Below are positions 38,179 through 47,987 of a DNA stretch of 64,000 nucleotides, piece after piece (position 1 is the first letter of the stretch; the number at the start of each line of letters is the position of its first letter). The notes below the pieces were generated by a model. It made no database searches and was not told the origin of the DNA. It saw nothing but the letters and a program-made list of their open reading frames with translations. A program made the translations under genes and the position numbers. The DNA comes from JBBSDP01 sp963754335. GTDB taxonomy: Bacteria > Planctomycetota > Phycisphaerae > Tepidisphaerales > Tepidisphaeraceae. The stretch is taken from the NCBI GenBank assembly GCA_963754335.1, contig CAVWFQ010000010.1:744001-808000 (forward strand). Direction: 5' to 3'.

Positions 38179-39470
38179 TCATTGACCTTTCGCCATGTCG
38201 TCCATCGCGTTGGACAAGCCCAGCGCGCCGGCCGTAACGATCGTGTCGCCGGGCTTGAGTCCATCGACGACTCGCACGCAGGCGGATGCCGGAGTCGCCG
38301 TACCGGGGACGACGGCCCCGGCCACCGCCGAAGCGATGTCCGATGAGCCGAAACCGATGTCGATCGGCTCAGTCTTCACCGGCGTGCGCCGATACGATTT
38401 CTTGCCGCTTCCCGCTCCGACCTGAACAAAGAGGTAGGCGCTGGTGTCCTGCCGAACGACCGCTTGGGCGGGCGTGATCAGCGACGCTTTCCCATCGCCG
38501 ACGGTGATGACCATCGTGCAATACATGTCCGAGAGAAAATGCCCGTCCTGGTTGTCGAGCACGCCGCGGATCTTCACGCTGTGGGTATTCGGATCGAGAA
38601 CGGGGCTGATCCAGTCAATCCGGCAATCACGGGCGCGGCCGGGCTCGGAAGTGAAATAGATTTTGATCGGCTGGCCGACTTTGACCCGGTCCAGATCGCG
38701 CTCGTACACATCGCCCCATACCCAGAGCGTCTTGGTATCCGCGATGGTGAAAAGATTGAGGGTGGGATCGGCGATCTCCCCGCCGGCGACACCCTTCTCG
38801 GCGACCACGCCCGTGCGCGGGCTGGTGATGACGTAATCCATCCGTTGACGCCCGACCTGCTTTTCGACGTCGTCGATTTCCTTTTGCGTCAGGCCAAAGA
38901 TCATCAACTGCTGGCGTGCGGCCTCGAGCGCGGCGGCGTCCTTGGTTACCGCAGACTGCGCGTCGATCAGGAATTTCTCCGCAAGTACTTTCGCCGCCAC
39001 CAGCTCTTTGGTGCGATCCAGTGCATCGGCATCGAGCTTGAGCTGAATTTTCGCCTGGATCCATGCCGCCTTGGCCTGCGCCAGATCGTTGGATTCGATG
39101 ACACAGAGCACCGTGGGTTGAGTGCTCGGCGCCCCTTTGACTTGCGCGCCCAGCTCCGGCCCGACGTCGATCACCTTTCCGCCGAACTGGCGCGGACATG
39201 GCTGACAGTCTCCATGTTCAGCCCGGTACGCCCTGTCAGCGTGAGCGTGACGGGAACATCGCGCGGAACAATAGTGGTTTCACGAATGCCGGCGGCTTTC
39301 GCCGCGTCATCATCGGCCACGATCGTGTCGCCACTCAAGGTGTAAGGTTGCGCATCGGCCGGGTCGGAAGGTGGACTGGCATGGATCTTTTCCACCACCA
39401 GGATCGCGAGCCCGCCGGCGGCCAACAGCCCGACGGTGGCCGCGACGATTTTGATCGGTTTGCCTTTCAT
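38179..39470 (-). CDS. cusB: CusB/CzcB-type periplasmic adaptor (frame break)
   Basis: The membrane-fusion protein of the metal efflux pump, about 430 residues. An N-terminal anchor helix (IVAATVGLLAAGGLAILVV), barrel strands, a long helical hairpin (DLAQAKAAWIQAKIQLKLDA to EKQVGRQRM) and a lipoyl-type half (VITSPRTGVVAEKGVAGGEI) are visible. The frame changes near 39180, where VSHVRA meets VIDVGPELGAQV. The ATG at 39470 overlaps the cusC stop (ATGA) and the stop abuts cusA. No Met-rich metal-binding N-terminal motif of the CusB kind is seen. Confidence 0.87.
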
Positions 39471-40953
39471 GGGGATGACCTCGTTGTTGCCGGCGGCACC
39501 TCGACCGCCTCGCTCGTTGGCTGAGTGTTGGGAAGTGTGGCGGGAGACGTCGCCGGCGGAATTTGCACCCCCGCCTCTGCAAGAATGCGTTCCCAGGTCA
39601 GTCCAATCGCCTGTTGAAGCGCGACTCCGCTGTCGTGATAGGTTTGGATCGCGTCCTCGTACGCCTGGAGCTGCTGGACGTAGTTCTGGTAAACGTTGAG
39701 AAGCGTATCCAGATCGTCGTTCCCGAGCCGGAACGAGATCTCCATCAGCCGCACGTTCTCTTCCTGCTGGGGAATGAGGCGATCGCGATAAAAGTTCACG
39801 TCGTCGGCCGCGATCCGCCAGTTGTCGAAAGCCGTCCGAACATCCTGGTGCACCTGCCCGGCCAGTGCGACATACGTCTTCTCGGCCTTGCGCTTCGCCT
39901 TGGCCAACTCGAGCGCGACAATTCCCGGATCAAACATCGGCAGCGCGATGCCGACCACCCACGGGCCGCCGGTGAGATTGTGGCTGCTGTCACGGGCAAA
40001 CTCAGCCCCCACGGTGATCTGGGGAATCATTCCGAGCTTTGCGGCGCGAACGCCGCGGTCGCCGAGCTGGCGGTCGAGATCCGCGCGGAACAGATCCAGT
40101 CGATAACGAATCGCCAGTTGCTCGAGAAATTCGGCATGGGCCAACTGCGGAACGGTGGCGACGTCGTTCACCACCGCTTCGGGCACGCTCCATTGCGGAA
40201 CGCTGCTGTACCCGATCAGCCAGTTCATCTCGCGGGCGGCGCGGTTATACTGGCTGGTCAGGTGCTGGACCTGCCGCCGCGCGTCATCGTAGTTGAGGGC
40301 GCGCGGTTAAGCTCCGGCGTGGGAATCACGCCGACGCGCTGCCTTGCCTCGGCTGCACTTACGGCACGGACGTAGAGACCCTCGATTCGCGCCGCCAGCC
40401 GCCGGGCCCGCAGGAGATGAATCATCTCCTGGTATTTTCCGTCCACCTGCTGCGCGAGCGTAAAAGTCTGCGTTGAAAGATCGATGTTGGCCTGAACTTC
40501 CTGAAACCGGGCGATGCGCACTTTCGCCGGCTGAGTAAAAAAGGTGTTGAGAAGTTGCTGAATGTTTCCGTCCATCGAGGGGATTCCGCCGACGGGGCTG
40601 ATCGGAAAAAGAAACCCGCTGGATTGCCCGATGACCGGATTCGCATACAGCCCGGCCTGCACGAGCTGGGCATGCGCGATCGAGAGATTCTCGGCGTTGG
40701 CGACGAGCGACAGATTCCGCCGCAGCGCCCGCTCGGTCGCGTTGCGCAAGGTGAGCTCGCCGCTGGGCGGTGGCGGAACGGGGTCGTGATCCTCGAAGAG
40801 CCGGGCGACATCCCATTTCACGTCGGTTCGATCACCGACAAGCTGATTCACTTGCTTGATCTGATCGTCGGAGGGGTGGCCGGCGCGACAGCCGTTGAGA
40901 ATCAAGAGCGCCGCCAGTGTCGCCGAAGCAGAGCGCAACAAATGCCACTTCAT
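39467..40953 (-). CDS. cusC: CusC/TolC-type outer-membrane efflux lipoprotein (frame break)
   Basis: The outer-membrane channel of the metal efflux pump, about 495 residues. I chose ATG 40953 because it gives a lipoprotein signal (MKWHLLRSASATLAALLILNGC). Two TolC-type repeats follow (LTLRNATERALRRNLSLVANAENLS, AQAGL-type turns, and QLAIRYRLDLFRADLDRQLG). The frame changes near 40290 between the repeats. First gene of the operon cusC-cusB-cusA and divergent from the two-component genes. Confidence 0.83.
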
Positions 40954-41355
40954 GAAAAATTGCACAGCGACGTTTTCCGCCAGCGCCCTCTTCGGGTTCA
41001 AAAATCCGCAGCGGTCATTCGTTGCGACGGAAAAAAGCGCACGAATGACGGTCATGACATTGCGAAGCGGATGCCGCCACGCGATTGTGGTTTGCATGGT
41101 CGAAAACGAACGTAAATCGCGACGGACTTGCCGGCGGATTGCAGAATGAAGGGAATCAGTCGCTGGGCGTTTCAGATCGAAATCCGATTCGCTTGATTCC
41201 CAACGCCGGTCGACGGATGTTGTTGCGCAAAGTCGATTTCATCGTCGTCATCTCGATTTGCACGCGCGTTGCTTGACGCGAACCAGGGCGGCGCGCCGAA
41301 TTGATTACTTTGTCAAAGACGGAAACAATTAACTTTCCGGCAAAAGACAACCCTC
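40954..41355. promoter_or_regulatory. divergent intergenic region between metal efflux operon and two-component genes
   Basis: This 402-bp stretch has no convincing gene. An in-frame extension of cusC up to 41097 exists but lacks a signal peptide and is GC-skewed. The region should hold the promoters of both the leftward efflux operon and the rightward regulator operon, including the sigma-54-like element at 41259-41274. Confidence 0.5.
41259..41274 (+). promoter_or_regulatory. possible sigma-54 (-24/-12) promoter
   Basis: TTGCACGCGCGTTGCT matches the consensus TGGCACGnnnnTTGCT at every defined base except the first G of the -24 GG pair. It points right, about 80 bp before the regulator gene, which itself encodes a sigma-54 activator, so autoregulation is possible. 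With one base of the nearly invariant GG missing, the call is tentative. Confidence 0.35.
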
Positions 41356-42719
41356 ATGTCCTCCGACGATCCGATCGCAACATCTCCACTTCGCGCACTG
41401 GTCGTTGATGACGAATTGAATATCCGCAAGGCCCTGGCGGCTTGCCTGGAAGTCGAGGGGCATCACATCGTATCTGTCGGGAGCGCCGATGAGGCAATCA
41501 ACGCCGCCGCCCGACGCTCGTTCGATCTGGCTTTTGTTGATCTGTTTCTCGGAAAGGAAACCGGGCTGGATTTGATTCCGCACCTGCTCGCCGCCAGCCC
41601 ATGGATGAAAGTCGTCGTGATCACCGCCTATGCGTCGGTGGACACCGCCGTCGAATCGATGAAGCGTGGCGCGATCGATTACCTTCCCAAGCCATTCACA
41701 CCGGCGCAGGTTTCGGTTCTGACTCAAAAAGTGCGTCATCTCAAGGCGTTGGAACAGAAGGTGGCGCGGCTGGAAGACGCGCTCGGGCAGGCGGGGCCTT
41801 TGGCGGAATTGAACAGTTCCAGCCCGGCCATGCAGCGGGCGGTGGCCTTGGCCCGCCAGGTGGCGCCAACGACGGCGACCGTCCTGATCCGCGGCGAAAG
41901 CGGAACGGGCAAAGGCGTTCTCGCGCGGCGCTTCACGCCTGGAGCGACCGCGCGGACAAGCCATTCGCGGTCGTGGCATGCCCTTCTCTCTCGCCGCAAT
42001 TGCTCGAAAGCGAATTGTTCGGGCACGTGAAGGGCGCCTTCACGGGCGCAGTGCGCGACAATCCTGGTCGGATTGCCTTTTCCGAAGGAGGCACGCTTGT
42101 TCTCGACGAAATCGGCGATCTGCCCCCCGGGCTTCAGCCCAAGCTGCTGCGCTTCGTCCAGGATCGTGAATATGAACGCGTCGGCGACCACATCACCCGG
42201 CAGGCCGACATTCGTGTCATTGCCGCAACCAATCTGAACCTCGAACAAGCCGTGGCTGAGGGAAAATTTCGCGAGGACCTGCTCTATCGCATCAACGTGA
42301 TCCAGATCGAAGTGCCGCCGCTGCGGCAGCGGGCCGAGGACATCGGGCCACTGGCGGCAACCCTGCTGAAACATTTTGCCGCGCAGAATCGCACCCCTGC
42401 CGAATCCTTTGCGCCGGCGGCCATGACTGCTCTGAAGCATTACAAATGGCCCGGAAACGTGCGCGAGTTACGCAACGTGATCGAGCGGGCAACGATTCTC
42501 TGCCGAAATCCGATCGTCAGCGCGGAGCATCTCCTTCTCGGCGCTGCCTCGCAAGTTCCCTCTACGCCCGCCATCGGCGATCCGGTTGCACTCGAGCAGA
42601 TAGAAGAGCTTCATATCCGCGGGGTGCTCGCTTCCGCCCCTTCGATCGATCAGGCCGCCCAGATCCTCGGAATGGACACCGTGACGCTGTGGCGTCGAAG
42701 AAAGAAGTTTGGAATCTGA
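41356..42719 (+). CDS. NtrC-family sigma-54-dependent response regulator (frame break)
   Basis: A DNA-binding activator of about 454 residues. Receiver domain (about 13-127) with VVDDE, the phospho-Asp in AFVDLFLG, and the conserved Lys in YLPKPF. AAA+ domain (about 145-375) with Walker A GESGTGKG, the sigma-54 contact loop GAFTGA, and LVLDEIGDLPP. A Fis-type helix-turn-helix at the end (IDQAAQILGMDTVTLWRRRKK). The frame changes near 41930, just after Walker A. Start ATG 41356 follows AACCCTC with no strong ribosome-binding site. The stop overlaps the sensor kinase ATG (TGATG). It probably controls the divergent metal efflux operon. Confidence 0.88.
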
Positions 42720-44595
42720 TGCTCGGCCTTCGCGAAAAAATCCTCATCGGATTCGGCGGACTGCTGGCGATCCTGATCGCGATCAGCGTGCTGGGAGAGG
42801 GCGTGCTGGATCGATACAGCGCATCGATGCAGCGGAGTTTTCGCGAGGACTATGACAGCGTCGCGGTCTGCCAGCAGATGAAGGAATCGGTCGAGCGGAT
42901 TAACTCGGTCATTGAAGCCGCCCTTCTCGGCAAAGCTCCCGCGGCGGGCGCCACCGCCGAACTCGAACGAGCTTTCGACACCAATCTTCAGAAACAGCGC
43001 GTCGATGCGACGCTCGCGGGTGAAAAGCAGGCGACCGATCGCCTCGCCTCGCTCTGGGATCAATACCGCGGTCGCTATCGCGATGCTCTGGGCTCGAATC
43101 GATCGAGCGAAGAGCGCCGGGCAATCTATTCGCAGACGATTTTCCCCCTTTCGCAGGACGTCGAGTCGTCCGCCCAGTATCTCATCGACTTGAATATGCA
43201 GAGCGTCTTGTCTGTCCATGGCAAGGCGCGAGATGGCCGACCGCGCCAATTCAGTCATGCACGTCCTGAGCATCTCCGGCGTCGCCATGGCAATCGTATT
43301 CGCGCTGCTGATCGGGCGTTTTGTTCTCGCGCCATTGCGATTGCTGACCGCCTCGGCACGGCAGATCGAAGCCGGCAATCTCGATCTGAAGGTCCCGGTG
43401 CGGTCGCGCGATGAGCTGGGGGCGCTGGCAACCGCGTTCAATGCCATGGCGGCCCAACTTCGCGCCTATCGCCAGCGCGATCACGACCGGCTCGTCCGCA
43501 CCGAGCACAGCACGCAAATCACCATCGACAGCCTGCCGGACGCAGTGGCAATTCTCAATCCGGCAGGCCGCGTCGAGCTGGCCAACGAGGCGGCGCGACG
43601 CCTCTTCCACATTGCACCCGGAAACACGATCGACTCCGATGGAAAGACCGGCCTGGCCGAGCTTCACCGCCGATCGCTGCAAAGCGGTCAGTCGGCGGAG
43701 CTGGAAGGGTACGACACGATCATTCAACTGGAGGTCAATGGCGAGCTGAGACATTTCCTCCCACGCAGCGTGCCGATCCTTGACGAAACGCAGCGGATGA
43801 TCGGCTCGACGCTGATCCTGGCCGATGTAACAGGCCTCCGTCGCCTCGATGAAATGAAGAACGGGCTGCTGTCGCTGGTTTCTCACGAGCTGAAAACACC
43901 TCTGACATCAATGCGGATGATTCTTCATCTGCTTGCCGAAGAGAAGGTCGGCCCGCTCGCTCCACGCCAGCGGGAGCTTCTCACGACAACCCGCGAAGAC
44001 AGCGACCGGCTCCACCAGATCGTCGAGAGCCTGCTGGATATGGGGCGAATCGAAAGCGGAAAGGCGCTGATGGATTTGCACCCGGTTCCCCCCGATCGTC
44101 TGGTCTCGGACGCCGCCGCGGCGTTGCGCCGCGTTCGAATCCCAGCAGACATCGCTTCAAACGGACATTCCCACGACGCTCCCCCCGGTTCTCGCCGACG
44201 AAACGCGCGTCGGATATGTCATCGCAAACCTTCTCGCCAACGCCCTGCGCCACACGGCGGCGGGCGGGCGCGTCTGCGTCCATGCGCATGCGGCCGATCG
44301 TGTCGTCGAGTTCAGCGTCGAAGACGACGGCGCGGGCATTCCGCCGCAATACGTTCACCGCGTCTTCGAAAAGTTCTTCCGTGTCCCCGGCCAGCCGGGA
44401 AACGGCGGCTCCGGACTGGGACTTGCCATCGCCAAGGAAATCGTCGAGGCCCATGGCGGCCATATTCGCGTTCGCCGCAGCACGCGGGCCGGGACCACTT
44501 TCGCATTCACGCTGCGACGGAGCGACGTTCAGGCCAATGGGCAACAGGAGGGAGACAGTCTCCCTGCTGACAGCAAATCAACGCAAATCGGTTGA
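42719..44595 (+). CDS. membrane sensor histidine kinase (two frame breaks)
   Basis: The partner of the upstream regulator, about 625 residues. First helix (ILIGFGGLLAILIAISVLG), a periplasmic four-helix sensor region (about 30-180), second helix (VMHVLSISGVAMAIVFALLIG), HAMP domain (LRLLTASARQIEAGNLDLKV), PAS-like domain (TIDSLPDAVAILNPAGRVEL), HisKA with the phospho-His in SLVSHELKTPLTSMR, and an ATPase domain (NALRHTAAGG, DDGAGIPPQ, GSGLGLAIAKEIVEAHGG). Frame changes lie near 43225 and 44145. The gene ends at TGA 44593-44595. There is no metal-binding motif in the sensor loop that I can recognise. Confidence 0.85.
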
Positions 44596-44724
44596 GTTTT
44601 TGGAAAGCGCGTCGCTCAGAGGATTTCGACGATCCATCGCAATCGGGTGGAGATCCATTCGCCGCGTTAATTCCTAGACACCTTGCCCCCGTTCAAGGCC
44701 GAAGACGCGGCGGACAGCCACGGC

Positions 44725-45389
44725 TTATCGAAGGTAGGACGGGATCGTCGTCGGCCGGGTGGCCGATTTCGAGTCTGCCTCGTGCTGCGCTCGATGTAAT
44801 GCCTCCAGCAGGAATTCCTCAAGCATATTGCATTTAAGTGGCTGCCCGGGTGGGCCCTTGTTCATTTCCTTGAGGAACTCTTCGTCCGACATTTTGAGAT
44901 TTGCCGGATCAATCGAAATGATCGCCGCGTAAAGTTCAATAGTGTCGTCGTACTGTCGTTGAGCCGCTCGAGTGTTTTCGTCGAGCCTGCGGTCATTGGA
45001 ATCGTAAGCGGCCCGGAAGTCGGAACCGGTTCTCGACCCGTCTCGCGAAAGCCAACATAGACTCCATCCTCGATGAAAATCGCATTCTTCCGATCCACCA
45101 GTATCTTGACGGTCTTCAATCCCTTCGACCGGAATTGGATAATCTGACCCACCTCCGCCCGGACAAGGATCTTGCCACCGCTGTCGGTTGATCCGACTCT
45201 TGTGACGTTCCGGTCGTCGACGAATTCCCAACCGGCACCGTGTCCACGCTGGGTGACGCTGACCTGAATTCCGTCAAGCGGACGATGCGTTGGACCGCCA
45301 TACGTTCTATATTCTCTCTGGATCGACCCGCAACCGATGCTGGCCACGAGCAACGAACCAATAACGGCAATGCGAACATGCGGCCGCAT
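44725..45389 (-). CDS. hypothetical lipoprotein (frame break)
   Basis: About 221 residues. Signal peptide with lipobox (MRPHVRIAVIGSLLVASIGC), then a beta-rich domain (QVSVTQRGHGAGWEF, GGKILVRAEVGQIIQF, NAIFIEDGVYVGF) that may be a carboxypeptidase-regulatory-like fold. After a frame change near 44995 comes a helical C-terminal half (DENTRAAQRQYDDTIELYAA, EEFLLEALHRAQHEA). No known family. It converges on the sensor kinase gene. Confidence 0.6.
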
Positions 45390-46032
45390 AAAGATTCAAT
45401 GCTTACAACCGAACGAAGACACTCCAATTAATTCATCATTGATTATAGAAGGGAGGATGTATTTCCATCTAAGAGCACGAGTGGCACCGGGCAAGACTTC
45501 CTTTTCCCCTTTCAAAGTGAATTAGAATGTTTCGAATATTCTAACTTGAGCACCTCCGATGGGGATGTCGCATTGAACGGAATCTGGCAGATAAATGAAA
45601 AATTGGATCCGGGGTCCGTAGACGAAATTTGGAAAAGTGCGACTCTCAGCCATGAGATTGATTTATGAATATATTCAATATAATCATAGATAAAGCTAAC
45701 TTTTGCTATATACGTCGAAAAAGTGTCGGATTATGTCGGATTATGTCGGATTGGGATACAACCAGGGGGTCCAATTTGAAAAATAGGTAAAACAGTCGAG
45801 TTGAAATCTGATCGAACCGGGGAGCGCAAATTGATCGCGTTCAGCGAAACCGGGCGCAAGCCCGATCCCAACTCGCCGGAGATTGGCGACCTGAAGGTCT
45901 CTTTCAGCGCTGCCCTTCCCGGCGACGTGAGTGTCATTGCAATGCAATCGGGCACAACGCTTTCCCCGTATCAGACGAAGAACAACGCAATCGAGCTTCT
46001 TTACGTCGGCAATCACACCGCCGAGGAAATGT
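45390..46032. other. AT-rich intergenic region with gene debris
   Basis: This stretch is clearly richer in A and T than its surroundings between about 45430 and 45790 and has no complete gene. It contains three copies of a decamer (45724-45753) and, at its right end, a fragment of a TMEM43-family gene. The composition and debris suggest a former insertion or deletion site. Confidence 0.55.
45724..45753. repeat. three tandem copies of a 10-bp unit
   Basis: TGTCGGATTA occurs twice in succession and a third time with one change (TGTCGGATTG), with no spacer. The 10-bp period is close to one helical turn, as in some iteron or operator arrays, but three copies are too few to name a function. Confidence 0.75.
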
Positions 46033-46050
46033 TCAAAACGGCAGACTCTG
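45801..46050 (+). pseudogene. TMEM43-family gene fragment
   Basis: The plus-strand frame reads PEIGDLKVSFSAALP, DVSVIAMQSGTTLSPYQTKN, IELLYVGNHTAEEMFKTA. This follows the conserved central block of TMEM43-like membrane proteins (GDLRVSF, then VIARQ, PFSTKSG, and AEEVF). There is no membrane helix and no start codon context. Similarity ends abruptly near 46045, where the sequence becomes the antisense of the SecA-like gene's 3' end. It is an internal remnant of a longer gene, cut on both sides. Confidence 0.6.
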
Positions 46051-47966
46051 ATCCATCCAGTCATCCGCCTTCAGCACCTGTTTGCGGTTGAAGCGGGCCA
46101 GCCGCTCGGCGCGGGCCTGGCAGAGGGTGATCAGTCGCGTGGCGCCGATGGTGCGCCAGAGGCGGCGTGTTTTGGGGGCGTGGCGGAGATAGAGATCGTC
46201 TTCGATGCTGGAGAACATCTGGGCCGAACCGGGGTCGCCCTGGCGGGCGGCTCGCCGAAAAGCTGGCGGTCGACCCGGCCGGAGCCGTGCGGCTCGGTTG
46301 CAATGACGTGCAGCCCGCCGAGCTCGGCCATCCCTTTGGCGAGCTTGATGTCGGTGCCGCGGCCGGCCATGTTGGTGGCGACCGTGATCTTCCCACGCTG
46401 GCCTGCTTCGGCAACGATCGACGCTTCCTGGGCGGTCTGATTGGCGTTGAGGACGCGATGAATCGCGCCGCGGGCCGCGAGCCGACGGCTCACTTCCTCT
46501 GACGCCAGCACGCTGCGGGTGCCGACGAGGACCGGGACACCCTCGTTGTGAAGCTCGCAGACGCGGTCGATCACGGCATCCCACTTCTGGTCCATCGTGT
46601 CGAACATGCGCACCGGAAGATGCTTTCGGATACAGGGGCGATTGGTGGGAATGCGGATCACCGGTCGCTGGTAAATCTGCCAGAGCTCCCCGCCGGATTC
46701 CCAGGCCGTTCCGGTCATTCCCGCCATGATCGGATATTGGCGGAAAAATCGCTGGAAGCTCAGGCGGGCCAGATTCTCCTTGTCGGCGGTGACCGGCACG
46801 TTTTCCTTGATTTCGATTGCCTGATGCAGGCCGTGCCGCCAGCTTCGGTCCGCCATCACGCGGCCGGTAAATTCGTCGATGATCTGAACCTTCTGATCGT
46901 CGCCGATGAGGTATTGCTCGTCGCGCACGAAACAATGCAGCGCAACCAGCGCCTGGGTGACCAGTTCCTCGCGGCGGCGTTTCCCCTTCCAAAATCCGGA
47001 TTCGCCGGAAAGATGTTCCAGTTGCTCCTGCCCGCGCGAGGTCAGATCGACGGAACGGACCGTGCGATCAATGGTGAAATCGCGACTGAACTCTAGTTTC
47101 CCCGCCAGATCGTGGGCGGCGCGATAGTGGGTGGCGTTGGGTTCGTCATCGGGGGAATTGGAGATAATGAGCGGCGTAACCGCCTCGTCGATCAGCAGGC
47201 TGTCGGCCTCGTCAACGAGGGTGCGAAAAAGCCCCGGCACCATGAGCCGGCCGGCAAAACTACTGCCGGATAGCTGCCCCACCGTGGTCTGTGTGCTGTT
47301 TCGGAGGTTACCCAGTTGAATCTGATCGCGAAGAAAATCGGCGACCAGTTCCTTGCTGGTGCAGTAAACAACATTTCGGCGGTAGTGGTCGATTCGATCG
47401 GCCGGCGTGGCTTCGTGAACAACGTGCCCGACCTTCAATTCCATCATCTTGTAAACAGGACTCATCTCTTCGGCGTCGCGATGGACGAGATAATCGTTCA
47501 CGGTGATGACGTGAACCGGCCTCCCCGCCCAGGCGAGGATCGATGCGCCGATCGAAGCGGTGAGCGTCTTTCCCTCACCGGTCGCCATCTCGGCAATCGC
47601 GCCGCTGATCATGGTGAGCGCCCCCATGATCTGCACGTCGAAGGGGCGCAGGCCGATGGCCCGCCACGCCGCCTCCCGGGCGCAGGCCAATGCCATGTCC
47701 AGGGCTGGACCGTTAAGTCGCGAAAGCTTGGCCAGGTCCTTGAGCTCTTCGACTTTCTCGCGAAAGTGCCTGGCGCCGAGAGCGCGAATTTCAGGTTCGA
47801 GTTGTTCGATGCGAGCCGCCTGCGCCCGCAGCGACTTGAGCATGCGGCGGCGGTTCTTGAACCATCCCACAGCGCCGTTTGCCGCCGCATCCAGACCGCG
47901 CAGCTCGGGGGCTTTCACCCGGCGGGCGTCGAAGATACTCCACAGCTCGCTGTTGACGGTTGACAT
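46033..47966 (-). CDS. SecA-like ATPase (short, accessory type; frame break)
   Basis: A cytoplasmic translocation-type ATPase of about 644 residues. SecA motor motifs are clear: Walker A MATGEGKTLTASIGAS, ITVNDYLVHRDAEEM, DEADSLLIDEAVTPLIISN, MAGMTGTAW, TNMAGRGTDIKL and, after a frame change near 46250, GRAARQGDPGSAQMF. Relative to housekeeping SecA (about 900 residues) the C-terminal wing/scaffold is reduced and the zinc-binding tail is absent. It is followed, leftward, only by the gene debris, and preceded by three adaptor-type genes on the same strand. This association suggests a dedicated export role, perhaps with the adaptors. The 3' end overlaps the TMEM43 remnant. Confidence 0.83.
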
Positions 47967-47987
47967 GGCTTGGGCCGATCGATCCCG

